Notes: generated by a model not told the origin, from the sequence alone. 64,000 nucleotides of DNA from Anthoceros angustus (GCA_010909165.1 VJWM01000301.1:1-64000); one strand, 5' to 3'. Positions 1-14,100 are shown, numbered from the stretch's first letter. Program-made: numbers and translations.

Positions 1-126
1 AAGCCCTAGGAAGGAGCACAAGAAGCTTCCTAGTGATTAGCTTCAGCTAAACTAATGATACTTAACTGACACCTAACTTAGACTAAGTGTATTAGTCTAA
101 GTACATTGGGCTTTAATACCCTTACA
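1..126 (-). repeat. Partial LTR of the copia family seen at 57 and 62 kb
   Basis: This stretch matches the outer part of both LTRs of the copia element at 56918-62011 (compare 57048-57174 and 61885-62011). It ends in the same ...CTTACA terminus, which is TGTAAG when read on the minus strand, the 5' end of an LTR. No polypurine tract follows, whereas the 57-kb copy has one. This is therefore either the 5' LTR of a minus-strand element lying left of the window or a solo LTR, and DNA from 127 onward is its flank. Its left part is cut by the window edge. Confidence 0.85.
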
Positions 127-3100
127 CGGAATGCCTTTCATATCCGTGACCTTGAAAGCAAACACCTCGCTGTGGAACGCAAAAGTTTGGGCAACCAGCC
201 CAAAAGAGCCCGAAGACAAACAAGGTTGATTTTTTTTTGGCTAGAAACGATTGAAGGGGAGCATGCCAGGAAATTTTCTGAGGATCTTGAAGCTAGAGCC
301 GTAGGATATTGTTAGGAAGGCAAAGAAGATATCCCAGGAAGAAGAACGGGTCAAACGACCCCTGCAAGGCGGTGAGGCCCAAGGTTGGTAGGTCGGGCAA
401 ACCACCGAGTCGCACACGCCGTAGGGCTGAGAAAGGAAGCAAACCATCATGTCGCATCACCGTAGGTGACAATCTCGCTAAAAAGGAAAATTAGAATTGG
501 GATATCCACTATATATGCTCATCAATAGGGAATAAATATACAAGGTAATTAGAAAGCGATTCATTAGAGATAGTAGGTAAAATAGGAAATAAGATAGGAT
601 TAGGATTTTGGAATGATAGACCATCTAGGGTTGTACACTCCGTGGCGCCATCCAAAGAGGGCAAAGTGCAATTTGGGCATAACTTTCCTTCGAATCGAGC
701 CAACTTACCGCGAGATCGAGCCGGAGCGTAAACGCAAGAGGGGAGAAGGAAGTCTGCCATCGCCATCGTCGCCAGAGGAAGGAAGGCGGCGCGCAGGAAG
801 GAGACGACTGGTGTGCGTAAGTTAGAAGGAAACCCGCCAAGCATGGAAGAAGAAAAGGGAAAGGAGGTGGAGAAGAGGCACCGGAGCGTGAAAAGCACCG
901 GAGCTGCCGGAAAACACCAAGGAGGGTCAAGGCGAAGCCGAGCACCAAGAGTGACGCGGTAACGGAAATTGGAAGCTTAGCGAGGAGCGCAGAGCTGGGT
1001 TGCCGAAGACGCCTTCGGAAGGAGAAAGCGAGAGGGCGATTTGCAGCGGCTGAGAAACCTAACCAGAATTGACCTTGCCGTGGTGTTTCAGCTGGGCCCT
1101 AACTGCTGCTAGTTGGAGAGGGAGAAGCACTTGGGAGCGAAGCCTGAGGTTGCTAGTGTCTGGAAATAGGAAATAATCTCGTCCACTCCTCGAAACACTT
1201 GGAAAGGAAGGCGCCGCCATGCCTCGAGCGGGAAAAGGCAAGGGGAAGGAGCCGGCAAAGGCCTCCTCGAAGGAGGAAGGGCAAAAGCCGGCAGCAGGCC
1301 GCGCCAGAGGAGGCGAGCTTAATGCCGCAATTCACGTGCTTTGCGTGGCAGCTCAACCCTGTGGATTTAGTCGATTTCGCAAGGCGAGGAAGAAACATCC
1401 ACTGGGATGGGTGTATACGCCAATGGCCTACACCAATTTGGAATTGATTGAGGAGTGTTACATCAACCTCCATCAATGAGGCGCCTGCCGCAGGAGAATG
1501 CTAGAACGGATCCGCTGGACCGTAAGAAGCATTCGGCTGTGTGTATGGAAGACCGGAGGAAGAGAGCTCGGAATTGCTCTCGAAAGGTCGAATGGAGGAA
1601 GAGGACATCCCTCCGACATCCCGCAGGAGTTCCTCGACATGATGGACGGGAGTGAAAGCCCACGCCAAGAATGGTGGAAGACCGAGAGCATCAAGGAGTC
1701 AAGTGGAGGCTCTTCAAAAGATTGTGCGTAAATTACCAACGCACTCTTATTTCAAAGACCAACTTCCTCCAATTTTGTGGAAGATTTCCATGGGAGCCAA
1801 GTTTGGGGACTATCATGTATGAGGCCTACATCCACCATCGAGAAGCTCCTCAAGCCAAATTGTGGATGAGGAAGGCCAAGGCCTATACCTTAGCACCTAT
1901 TTGGTGCATTTATGGGAAACCGAGGACTTCTCACAAGCAAGGAGCTTGAAGATGCATGGCATCCTTTGAGGTCATCCACCTCCAGAGGTTGGAAAGGCCT
2001 TGCCTTTGCATTGCGAAGACGGTGGGAGGTCGACTCCACAAGCATGCTAGAAGCAAGAGGAGAAGATGAGGCAACAAGGTTGCCGAGTGGGAATCCTTTC
2101 CACAGAGCAAGCAAGGGAGAGGAGCAAGAAGCCGAGGAAGGAATGGTGGTGGTCTATGAGAGAAGGACCAGGAGGGGTGACAGAGTGGGGGAGTCCCCAC
2201 CATCTCCTTTGTGCCTACGAGAGGCACCCCGGCTGACTACCCCGAGGGAGGCGCCACCCAAGGGGTACCACTTGGTAGGGCCACCATGGTAGGCAACCAC
2301 CAGGGGAGCAGCCACCGCTGAGGGTGCACCCCACGCCACAGCAGGCGCAGGGAAGGGAAGGAGAAGCACGCGAGCGAGCGGCGAGGCCACCATCTCCGCT
2401 ACTGGTGGGAGAGCGGATGGAGGTGAAGGGACCAAGGCGCGCGATGGCCCGAAGTGCGGAGAGCTGGAAATTTCAAGAAGAAGAGGAGGTGGAATTAGGA
2501 CCCCTAGGAGAATTGCTGAGCTGCTTGTGAAGCACTCACCGTGTGATTTGAAGGGGCTAGGGACCTAGCAGCCTCCTTGTGGGCATGCCAAGAGGAAGTG
2601 AAATCTCAAGACATGGCCGGAAGAAAGGCAGGACTAAATGGCAATTGGAGGCCATGGAGTCCGACGAAAGGCAGCCAAGCCGAAAGGTCAGAGAAGCTCC
2701 AACACCTCAGAGAACGCGAAGGAAAAGTCCTGAGGGAAGGTGTCAAGAAAGAGCCATTCGCAACCCAAAAGGATTCATGGAGGCAAAAGAGGAGCATTTT
2801 GCCCAATTAGAGCAAGAAAGAAAAGGGCCGAGGCACTAGAAGGAAAAGAAGCACTCCAAAGAATGGACGCATGAGCAGTGATGGCTACTCAAGCCATCAA
2901 AATCCGGACATGGAGAGGAATTGAGAAGGACCCAGATAATTTGGAGAAGCGATGGAGAGAAGCTCAAGACCAGACGGAGCGCGAAAAGAATGCTTGGCAA
3001 GCGAGAAGGAGGCTTGCCAAAAATTAGCGACCTGGAAAGGAGGTCCAGAGGAGGAGCACCACAAGAAGGTGGTGCATGGATGCGTGGTGAGGAAGCAAGA

Positions 3101-3250
3101 TTTTGATTATGCCCTTCGTGCAAAATTGGCCAACCAAAAAGGAAGTAAGGGAGGAGAATGTAACCTCCATGTCAAGGTGGGGAATTGACCACCTCAAGAG
3201 ATGCCTACAAAGGTAGGTGAAGATGGAGAGTGGCCCACTGAGATTGATGA
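127..3250 (+). mobile_element. Degenerate LTR-retrotransposon internal sequence, copy A
   Basis: No intact gene is present. Short open stretches line up with two other copies in the window. Residues near 1420-1470 (the words AYTNLELIEEC) recur at 7857-7890 on the plus strand and, inverted, near 6010-6040. The words MYEAYIHH near 1816 recur near 8240. A charged, coiled-coil-like stretch near 2690-3080 recurs near 9090-9480, and the segment 3140-3300 recurs at 9550-9710. The region near 330-380 also resembles 16320-16365, which lies just after a gypsy-type primer site, so this is probably gag-side sequence of a Ty3/gypsy-like element. I do not recognise a catalytic domain. Many frameshifts and stops show it is dead. 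Confidence 0.55.
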
Positions 3251-3399
3251 TCTCCAAATGCAATATCATAGCTTGGGGCTCACCTCCACAATGCAATTTG
3301 AAGGCCAACAATAAAATAGCCCGGCTCTTAGCCACTGGCTCATCCTCGCCTTCTCCTTCCTCACTTGTGGAGCAAATGAGCTCTTGCTCCATCTCATCT

Positions 3400-6300
3400 C
3401 GCAAGATCAACCCCTTCCTCCTTCCCCAGCGGCACCTCCTTGCCTCTTCTTTCACTCCGACAGGCCTGGACCCTATCTCTGCCTTGACCTACGCAGGTTC
3501 CCGACTCATGAGTAGGTTGACCACCCACCGTGGTAGGGTGGTCACCTTACCCGCAATTTTCTCGAGAAAAAGGTCTTCTTGGGTTACAATCTTCTCCGCC
3601 CAGCCTTTGGCCTCGATTTGTCCATACCTACCATGAGCATCTTCAAGATTGTCTTTCCTTCGATCCGACCTTTCAATTCCTCCCGACCTCTTAGAGTCCG
3701 ACTCTCCGGCTCCCGATCATCCCTCCCTCGCTTAAGGGATTCCTTCACTCCCGCCTCCGCTTAGGACGTCAATGATCCGCCTGACGCCTCCGCTTGCCTG
3801 CCGGCCTCCGTGGGCGTGTAGGGGGGCACAAGACTTACTTTCCCTTTTTCCCTAACCGGTCTCTTGGACCTGAAGCCTTCGACCTACTATCGAGTCCATG
3901 TCCTACCTAGGTTGGCACCGCAGCGTAGGTTGTTCCCCTCACCTGCCTCACGCCTTCTCCTTCGCTACTGGTTTTCATCTCTTTCCTCCGATCCTCGTAG
4001 TCCATTTCACTTGTCACCTCATCAAGTCCGAGGTTCCCGGGTCGACTGTGACAAAGCCTCCCGCTATCATCATGAGGCCCAAGCATTCTCCTTTCTCGCC
4101 AAACGAGTATCTCATTGTTGGCTTTTAGAACTGATTGTGAGATGTGCTCCTAGACCTTGATATTGCATCTCCAGATCATCCCTGCTGGCCATTCCTCCGC
4201 CTTCGTCACCCGCTCAGGGCCCCTGCCATGGTCAGCCTCCTACTCAATGCTATGACGACATTCTCTTCCTTGGCCCTTGTCAACCCGCCGGGTTAATTTA
4301 GTCACAATCACCGCCTCGAACTGCCTTTTTCTTACCACCAAAGATCCTGCACCACCTTCTGTGATGCTCCTCATGAGCCCTCCGTTGCTCCAGACGTCAA
4401 CTGTCGGGCCGACTGCTCCTGCTCCTCTTACGCATCTTCTCTTCCAGCTCAGATTTGGAGGTCTCAATTAACTCCGGCTTTTACCTCCAAGCTCATCCGA
4501 CCTCAAGGCAATTCTTCCTCCAAGTCCCTAATCTTGACGGCTTGGGTGGCTAAGACTTGTTCTCGCCCACCTGGATTGCCTTCTCCCTTTCTAGAGCTTC
4601 AGATTTTACCTCGGCCCTCCCTAATTGGGCATAGTGGCTCACTTCTCCTTCCAAGTGTTACACAGGGCCCTCAGGCCCTTTCTCCGTTAGGGACAACTTC
4701 CTTCCATGGCCCTCTCCGCTTGTTCTACAAGCTGTAACGCCTTCCGCCTCTTGACCAACTTTGCCGCCTTCTACCCTGGACCCATGGTTTCAAGCCGCCA
4801 TCGCCCATCCGCTTGGTCGTCCTTTTGTTTTCGGCCCAGCCCGCATTTCCCGACCGCCAGGAGGGAGCTGGCCACCGGCCTTCTTACATCCACCCCGCCA
4901 AGGACTCGCAGACATTTATCATTTCTTCGAGAGGTCCCACCCGACCTCTCCAATCCGGCCGAGGGTTTCCAGTGCCTTGCACGCTGGCGGTTCAGCCTCG
5001 GCCGATGTGCTCCGGGTAGGTCCTGCGCCGGATGCCCCTCGCCCCTACCTACGGTGACCACGCCTTTGTTGCCGCTGCCCGCCGGGGCTTTCTTCCCCGG
5101 TCACCGGAGGTGGCCTACCTCCCGGTAGGTTGCCTTTACCGCGAGCGAGGCGCCCACGCCTCGCCCACCGGGCGAGGGTGTTCTACCCACCGGTTGTCCA
5201 CCCATCGGCCAGGTTGCCTACCCACCGTAGTAGGTAGCATGGGTGCCTCCCGGCACAAAAAGGAAATGGTGGGCGACTCACCCCTGGTAATGGTCCTACC
5301 ATGGTAGCTCACCTCCACGGTAGGTGCATCCAAATACACCACCATTTGGCCTTCATCGGCTCGAACCTCCTTGCCAAGGCAATGACTCTTCTTCCGCACT
5401 ACGCTTCTTTTTCGCCCTTGGTCTCACGCTGGAGGATGCTGGTCCTCCCATGGTCCTCCTTAAAGCAAACCACGGCCTCAGTTTGGTTGAGATGGATAAT
5501 CAAAGGATGCCAAGAGTCTTCTAGCTCCTTGCTCGCCAATGTTCTCCTCTCCCATAAATGCACAAGGTAAGTGCTAAGGTAACAAGGCCTTGCACTTCCT
5601 TCATCTCGCTAGGCTTAAGGAGCTCATGATGAATGTAAGCCTCATACATAATAGTTCCTCAATCCGGCTTTTGCTCCTCCCACAATCTTCCATAGGAACC
5701 GAAGAAATTGCCGAAATAGACGGCGTTGATAGTTCACCAATCCCAAGACAATCTTGGCAAAGAGCTCCACTTGAGCCTTTGATACTCTCCGCTTTCCAAT
5801 TCTTCGCCTTGGCCTTCATTCCACCTTCCATGAGGTCTAATACTCGGGGATATCCACCGTGAGGGCCCTTTTTCCCCATTAGTCCGCCAATAAGGGCTAC
5901 ACCGAGTTCTCCTCATCCGACCTCCCATAACTTGGCGAATGCTTGACGCCCAACATGAGATCGGCCCTAGCATTTCTTCCCAAGCGGGCAAGAGTGCCTT
6001 GATGGAGGTTGATGAACACCTCAATCGCCCAAATTTGTGTAGGCCCACCGGCCATACACCCATCCTTGGATCAGCCTCGCGGCCCATGGCCTCGAATCCA
6101 CCAAGTCTCGGGGTTGAGTTGCCTCAAACAGTGAATCATGCATTACCAAGCCGCGGCCTGCTTGAGATGGCCTTCGGGCGACCGGGCCTTTGCCTCGCAC
6201 TCTCCGCTCGAGGTCAACCTCGACCGCTTTCTCTCGTCCCGAACCCCGCATAAATCGGAAACCGTTGTCGTTAGGAAAAACAAGCAAGTTGTGGACGTTT

Positions 6301-7350
6301 CGCCACGCCTCGCAGCTTGGTTTTTCTCCGCCTTGGCTTCTCGACCGGCGCCCATCCTCGCACGGTGGCGCCTCCAAGCGGCCGCTTTTTCTTTCTTTGC
6401 TTCTTCTCACTGGAGGTCCGCTTCCCGCTTCTTCGACACCGCCGCTCGCTTGGTTGCCCGCCTCAACTTCCGCCCGCTCACCGCCGCCGCTTAATCATCG
6501 AAGACTATGACGGCGTTGTTTTGCTCCTTCACTCGGCCACTTGGCCTTGAGCGTAATATTCTCGCATGCGCCGATCATAGGGGAGAGAGAGAGATATGTG
6601 CCTCGGAGATTCCGCCACTCTGGATGCCACACCGCTAGTTTTTATCCCTAGATCTCTGACTTCCTAAAAGAATTACTTCTACTTCCAAAACACTAAGTCC
6701 TGCTTTGGCCGGAACGCTGGTGCCGCTAATCTTGCTTTTGATTCGTCAATATATAGTCCGCTTGTCCTTGGCCACAGTGTCCGGAAAATATTATCGACGC
6801 TCTTCCGGACGCCGGCCTTTGTCATCCTAATTTGGCCGAATTTCTTGTCCTGATCCACCAGAATCCGCCAGCTTTGTCTCTCGGCCGACGCTGCTGCTTC
6901 GCCCCGATCCGCTATAAATGTTCTCGCCATTAATTGAGTCGCTTGCCCGACGCCTGCCTCCCACTGGCGGTCCTACGCCCCGACCTGGCCCTCGTACTCC
7001 GACCGCCCGGCCCGACCTCTAATCTTCTCACGACCTGTACTTGGGCCTTGGTTTCAAGATCCCGCCATGCGCTCACCATCGTAGGTTGCTTCACGGTGGC
7101 AGTTGCTCACCCAATGGGTAGGTTGGTAGCACCGCAGGTTGACAACCCAAGTCGCTGTCACCTCACTCTTCTACTCCAAAACCCGGTGCATCCTAGTTTC
7201 CTTTGCCTATCCTGCCTACCTAAACTTTTTGCCTTCCTTAGAGCCTCAGTGAACATCAAAAGGTTCAGATTTTGTCCAACTGTAGTTTGAGCCAAAGTTG
7301 TTCGCCTTTTCCTCGAAAAAACGGTGACCCAAACTTTACGCTCCACAAGT
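3400..7350 (-). mobile_element. Degenerate retroelement internal sequence, copy B (inverted)
   Basis: Read on the minus strand this repeats the order of copies A and C. A gag-start-like segment lies near 7346-7200, then a block with the words YTNL near 6030, a MYEAY-like block near 5650, and GC-rich proline/glycine-poor linker with repeated GGTAGG/CCTACC boxes near 5340-5030. The frames are broken throughout. Copies A and B face each other, so 127-7350 forms a large imperfect inverted repeat. Copies B and C diverge from about 7350-7590. The outer limits are approximate because I judged homology by eye. Confidence 0.45.
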
Positions 7351-7589
7351 CAGTCCCGAGCTCCGCGCCGACGAGGAGAGAGGAAGGGAGCGAACCAAGC
7401 GCCAAGGCGACGCCAACGTAAAGCACTAGGTTGGGACGCACCGCAATCGAGGGAGAAATTGCGAGGCACCGTGACCATCTCAACTAACCGCGCTACCGGG
7501 AGGAGAATTCTGGTGGAAATCGCAGAATCGAAGGTCATGGAACCAATCCCAACAAACGTTGCTCCTAGGTTGAAATTGCCATGAGGAGA

Positions 7590-10235
7590 AGGAACGCTTG
7601 GGAGCAAGGCTCTGGTTGTCTTACTTCCTGAAGCACTTGGAGAGGAGGCGCCATGCCTCGAAATGGGAAAGGCAAGGGAAGGAGTCACAGGCTCTTCCTC
7701 GCGAGGAGGAAAGGAAGAAGAAGGAGGCTACCGCCGGAGGGGGTGAGGTCGAGATGCCTCAATTCACTTGCTTTGTCAGCTTAACCGGATTTGGTTGATT
7801 TTCAGAAAGGGCGTAAGAGGATAACATCCAATTGATGGGTGCGCCAATGGGCCTACACTAATTTGGAGTTGATTGAAGAATGTTTCATCAATCTTCCATC
7901 ACCGAGGCGCCTCGCTACGAAAGAAATGCTGACGGATCCTCGCCGGACCGTAAGGAGCATCTGCTGTGTATGGAAGGCCGAGGAAGAGAGCTCGAATCTG
8001 CCTCGAGAGGACAATGGAGGGAAGAGGATTGCCCTCTCGCATTCCACAAGAAGTCCTCGACATGATGGACGGAGGGTGAAAGCCCATGCCAAGAATGGTC
8101 GGAAGACTGAGAGCATCAAGGAGTCAAGTGGAGGCTCTTTGCAAAGATTGTGTTGGGGTAAACCATCGACCTCTTACTTTGGCACCAACTTCCGCTTTTA
8201 TGGAAGATTTCAAGGGAGCCAAGCCGATTGGGGCACTATCATGTATGAGGCCTACATCCACCACCGGAGAGACTCAAGCCGACCGTGGATGAGGAAGGGC
8301 CGAGGCTCATTAGCACCTATTTGGTGCATTTGTGGGAGACCGAGGGCTTCTCACAAGCAAGGAGAAGATGCATGGCATCCTTCTGAGATAATCCATCTCC
8401 ACCAAGCTTGGAAAGGCCTTGCCTTTGCATTAAGGAAGACAAGGGAGGTCGACCTCCGCAAGCGGCCAAGGAAGGAAGATGTGGAAGCAACAAAGTTGCC
8501 GGAGTGGGAAGATTTTCCGCCACAGAGCAAGGAAGAGAAGAACAAGAATCAAGAAGGCCGTGGTGTATGAGAGGAGAACCACCATGTGAGTGGTGATGCC
8601 CCGAGGGTGGGGGAGTCCCCACCATCTCATTTGTGCCTAGTGAAGAGGCACCTACCAGAGGGGCACCACCCAAGGGGGTGGGCACCACTGGTAGGTCACC
8701 ACCACGGTAGGTAGGCAACCACTGGGGAGCAGCCCACCGCTGGGGCACCACGCCCAGAGGCACGGCCAGAGGGAAGGGAAGGAGGGAACATGAGGCGCCG
8801 CGAGTGGGGCGCACGCCGCACTCGGTGGGGAGAGCGGATGGAGTGAGGAGGGACCCGCCGGCGATGGCCGCAGAGAGCTGGAAATTTCCAAGAAGACAGA
8901 GGGGTGGAATTAGGACCCCTAGGAGAATTGCCGGTGCTTGTGAAGCACTCACCGCAGATTTTGAAGGGGCTAGGAGCTAGCAGCCTGGGCATGCCAAGAG
9001 GAAGCAAAGCTCAAGACATGGCCGGGGGTGGACCATGGCTTGGAGGCCATGGAGTCCGAAAAGGCAGCCAAGTTAGAAAAGGTCAGGAGAAGCTCCACCG
9101 GATGAGCCGGAAAAGTCCGGAAGGAAAGTTGTCGCATCAAGAAAGAGCTATTCGGCAACAACCCAAAAGGACTCATGGAGGCAAAAGGAAGAGCATTTTG
9201 CCCAATTGAGCAAGAAAGAAAGAGGCACGAGGCACTAGAAGGGAAAAGGCGTCCAACAAGTGACGACAAGAGCAGTGTGGCTACCAAGCCATCAAAATCC
9301 GGACATGGGAGAGGAATTGAGAAGGACCAGATAATTTGGAGGAGAAGCGCGGAGAAGAAGCTCAAGACCAGCAATTGCGTGGAGCGAGCGAAAAGAATGC
9401 TTGGCAAGCGAGAAGGAGGGCTTGCCCAAGCAAGCGGACTGGAGCAAGGAGGTCCAGAGGAGGAGCACCACAAGAAGGTGGTGCATGTGATGCCGTGGTG
9501 AGGAAGCGAAGATTTTGGCTGATTATGCCCTTCGTGAACTAGCCAACCAAATGAAGGAGGGAGGAGAATGTAACCTCCATGTCAAGGTGGGGAAACCACC
9601 GCAAGAGATGCCTACAAGAGGTAAGATGGAGAGTGGCCCACGGAGATTGATGATCTCCAAATGCAATATCATAGCTTGGGGCTCACCACAACAATTTGAA
9701 GGCCAACAACGGTGTTGCGTTGGCCAAGAGGAGGACAATTGGTCCTCATGATGATGATCGGGAGCCGCAACAAGTGCAGCCAGAGGCCTGATTTTGATGA
9801 GGCCATCAGAAATGGACTCGAGGAACTGAGGAGTCGGAGAGAGGAGCGCTGGCACCAAGGGTGGAGACGGCGAGAGCAAGAGGGGGGACACCACAGGGGT
9901 CACCTACCACAGAGTGACACTACCACCAGTAGTCCGCTACCACCGTGGGACCACACCACGCCGTAGTCCGCGACTACCGGGCAAGGCCCACGGGCACAGA
10001 GCCTGCAGAGTCGCCGAGGCCCGTGGAGGATGAAGCCGGGGATCCAAACACCAAGAAGGAGACGGTGGAGGAGCAACCCACCGAGGAGAGCAAGGACGGG
10101 TCCGACCTGTCGGAGGAAGGGGGAAGAGAATTCTCACCGCGAATAAGGGAGGAACCGGGACTGTGGGAGGAGTCCAGACGAAAAAGGCCCGAGAGATTAG
10201 GGGAGATCAGGCAAATGGGGAAGGCTCTTTAGATG
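7590..10235 (+). mobile_element. Degenerate retroelement internal sequence, copy C
   Basis: This is a direct repeat of copy A, offset by roughly 6.4 kb. It holds a 243-codon open stretch (7839-8570) that joins the AYTNLELIEEC block to the MYEAYIHH block in one frame, so it is the least broken representative of this part of the family. Downstream lie the boxes GGGGGAGTCCCCACCATCTC (near 8608; also near 2190) and the coiled-coil-like block ending near 9700. The open stretch has no recognisable catalytic motif. I read it as retroelement gag-like or linker coding rather than a cellular gene. Confidence 0.5.
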
Positions 10236-11150
10236 CTCTATGGTAGGTATGGACAAATAAAAGAAGGCAAAGAGCAATGGAGATCTTGACCAGAAACCTC
10301 ACCGACGCGAGAAGGAAGGAAGGAAGGGATAGGACCGATCACCAGGGTAGTCACCACCCCGTAGTCCGCCGACTACCGCGTAGGTGCGGATGAACGGGCG
10401 CCACCACGGGAGGCGGAGAAAAGGGGCGCGGGGGGCACTGGAGGTGACAGAATTGGGCGCCGCCTCAAGATGGAGGAAGGTGATTGTACTTGCCCCACAC
10501 ATTAGGAAGGCGACAAGATCCGGGAAGGGACAGAGCAAAAGGAGGGCGAGGGAGCCAATCCACGGGACATGTCGCCACCCCAAAGAAGATAAGGATCGAG
10601 ATGGTCAAAGACCATAAATGCTTTGGAGGAATAGGAAGGATAGGTGTAGACCGACATCCTTTAAGGATGATCTTGAAGTTACTAGAATAGAATTTACCAA
10701 GGAATATAATAGATTAGGTGCCGTGCATTAAATGTCGGAAATAATAATAGAAAATTGGAAAAGGTGACCTGCAGAGGGTCACCCAAGGGAGGTTGTATGT
10801 GGAAGGCCTCCTATAAGAGGAGGAGGATTTCACAAAGTAAAGTATCACGTGCGCCCACCTCATCGAGTCCTTTGCCATTACAGAGGAATTTCGTTTACCG
10901 TGAGCCAACGCATTCTGTAGAGAGGAAGTCGCGGTGGTCTGAGTGTTGGTGGAGGACTTGCTCCCGCAAGTGCCTAAACGAGTTGCTTTGTGAATGGTTG
11001 TTGTGAAATTGCTTTGGGTGGGTGGCAATGCCTGTGAACACTCCGAGACCACATGTGGAAAGACTCGGTGGCGCCACGAGTGGTGTCAAACTCACAAAGC
11101 AACCGCCCAAGGAAGAACTTGCCGGGTGGAGGCCGACCCTGTGCAGCTGT
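10236..11150 (+). repeat. LTR-like segment with TATA motif
   Basis: This AT-richer block follows copy C and looks like a retroelement LTR. A CTATAAGAGG box lies at 10811-10820, with RNA-start-like sequence after it, and a TGGCGCCACGAG string at 11069-11080 resembles the start of a tRNA-Asp primer site. The PBS match stops after about seven bases, so the assignment is weak. No second LTR copy was found. Confidence 0.3.
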
Positions 11151-14100
11151 AAGGGCGAGTCCCAGAAGCCCGAATCGAGGTTAGAATAGGAGGAAGAGGA
11201 TGAGGAGATGAGTAGAGGATTAGAGAGTAGGTGTTAGTGGAAGGCCACAGGTGAGCCTAAGGGACGAATCCCAACTGCAAGTAAAAGAGCGCCCCGAGGG
11301 AGAAGAGTGGTCTTAGAAGTAGGGACGAAATCGCTGTGTGACTGGGGTCCCCGGCGCCCGTGATAGGCTCCTCGCTAAGGCAGACCTGCAATTGTTGTGT
11401 CGCTGTAGGTCGAGGATTGGTGATTTTTCGGGCAAAGGCAAGTGGTGCACCGCAGAAGAGGGAGAGTAGAGGGCGCCTTGCTTGTTTAGAAGGCGAGAAG
11501 TTGTGTCACCGCAGTAGCGATCGCTGTCACAAGACCTCGAACTTTCACACAAGTCTCATGGGACGAAACCCAACGACGGGCGACAAAGGGATAAGTGTGG
11601 CTTAGAGTGGGAGGACCCTGAGTGCCCCGGTTTTCCCTACCACAAGAACGACCCCTGACCTACTATGGCGGTAACCGACTACCGTGGCACCTGGATAAGT
11701 CCCCACCCACTCCAGTCCAAACAGATAAGTACGCCAGGAAAGTAACTTAGAAGTTGAGCCGTGAGGATGCACAGGCGGCGCCACGTGGACGGCCCCGAGT
11801 GAGGTCGGCATGCACCGCCAGACCGAGCTGCTGGGCCGCAGGCAGTATTCACGCCTGACGCGCGCGAAGGCCGCAGTACGCGGGCGCGATAAGGCCGTAG
11901 GCAGTACGTAAGGCCGCAGTAAGCGAGGCGAAGGTCGGTAAGCCATGCACTCCGCGCTACGGACAGTGGAAGAGGCGCCTTCCCGCCGGTTACTCCCAAA
12001 GGCGCCAAGGGAAGGCTCTCATTGCCAGCCGAGACACTCAGCCTCTTGCGCCTCCGCAACCCGCCTTCGGCTATCTCTTTGAGCGCCCAAGCACCTTCGA
12101 GCGTGCGCCGGGTTGAGCAAATAACGCGAGGAGGGCGATCGCGCGCCGAACTCCGGCCAGCCATGAACAAGGGGAGACGAAGGCGATGGCACCAAAAGCT
12201 CGGAAGTTTGGGAGCCATGGAACCTCGAGAGCGCAACATTGTGACCCGCGCTATCCGGACTTTGGGCCCCGGGCCGGAGGAAGCGGAGAATTAGTTGAGG
12301 AGTGGCACTGGATGTGTTCCAGACGGTCGACGCTCGACAACACCCGTCCGGAGTTCGCCCAAGATGTTGGCGGCGCACAACAAGGAGGTTCGTCCAAGAA
12401 CCTCCGGAGGACCCGAGGCGATGGACCTTGAGGTCCCGAGGGCGCCTACAACCGCCCAAAGGAGGAAGAAGGGGTGGTGCCGAGCCCCTCAAGGCGAAGG
12501 GAAGATAGGGCCGGCAATGGGCGAGTCGAGGCTCGAACGCAGAGGACAACCACCCGGTTGATATCCGACCCGCCGGACAACCGAGGCGGGCGTAGCCCGG
12601 ATCATTGTCCATTGAACTCGCCACCAAGGTGGATCACCTTGGTGATAACCTCGCTGGTATTCTCGCATGCGCGCGCCGGGGAAGAGGGCGGACTGGGAAG
12701 GATTATCTTCGCCTGCGCCAGAGGCCCGCAAGCTCGGAGCGAGAAGCCTCGCCATCGGCCCCATACCCGATCCATGTATGGGGACATTTCGAGCCCCTCA
12801 AGGAGGGAGAGCTGAGCGCCCGGAAAGGACCGGAGGCCCCGCCGAAGTGGAGCAAGGGCGCCGAGGTGGGGGCCGATCAAGGCCAAACGGACCCGGAGGA
12901 GACCGAGGGAATTCGACCGCACGTCTGAACGGACCCCTCACCACCTGTGGAAGTATGGGAGGAAATCCCGCCTCCTGTGCCCCACCGAGCAAAGCAGGAG
13001 GCCCAACTCCAATAGCCCACAACCACAACCAGGAGCTCACGGACCCGGAGGGAACCAAGACGCAAGACAAGATTCACTAACGCAAAGACCTCAGACGGCC
13101 AAGATTTACCCCCGCCCACCTGAGTGGCAAGAAGTCAAGAGGCAGAAGGAGGGCGTAAGGAGCAGGAGGACACCGGGCAGCAGCTCACCGAGCCAGCCTG
13201 CCTCCACAGAAGGGGCAAAAGGGCTTGCTCTGACTCACCTCCTCCGAGCCCCTGTGAGAAAAGGGCGAGAAGGAACTGCGCCAAAAGGGGCTAAGGAGGG
13301 TGAAGCTCCGAGCAAAGACTCAGACCTAAGGGTCCCGATTAGGTCCGAGAACCCACCGACTTACTGATCGCGGTATGGAGGTCCCCGGCGACCGCTGAAA
13401 TGCCTCCCCACTACGGACTTTGTGGGAGCCTCACTGGCGCCGTGGAAGAAACACGGCGGTCCTGCTACCGCCATGGATTTGATGCTTTGGGGTCTCGCGG
13501 ATGGCCGAGAAGACCCAGAGGTAGCCAGAGGCGATGGTACCCTCCGTGAGCGCTGAGGGGCCCAGAGGCAAGGAGGAAGGCCAAGCTCTCGGCCGAATTG
13601 GGGAAACGGGAGGCCGAGAGGGAAGTCCGTCCATTCGCAAGGACCGGACTAAATTCCTTCACCGGAGGAAAGGTAAGGAGGCCCAAGGGCCGAGGACCTC
13701 GCAGAGGAGAGGTAGCGCAGCAGAGGCGGAAGAGGCCCGGGCGCAAGCGAGAGGGCCTGGACCGGAGGCGGCCCGACCAGACTGAGCCAAGCGAGAAGCC
13801 TGTGAAGGTGGCTGGAGGCGGAAGCCGACCGCGATCACTATCGCGGATCGAAACCGTGGAGGAGAAGGCCGGGTAAACTCAATCAAGACCGGCAGCTGCA
13901 GGAGGTAGAGGGGCAGAGCCGGAGGATGAAGGACACCTTGAGTTACAACCCAAGACGCTGGAGCGCAAGGGGTTCTCAACGAGAGAGTCCAAGACTTCGA
14001 GGAATAGAGCGCGCCTCAAGATGGGGCAGGAGAGGCGGCGAGCAAGCGACCACCAGCCTGGAAGCGCGACAAGGAGATGGAGGATCTCTCACCACCGGTG

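Noticed and set aside
8317-8952. 211-codon minus-strand frame over copy C
   Set aside because: Antisense to the better supported retroelement frame and explained by GC-rich codon use.
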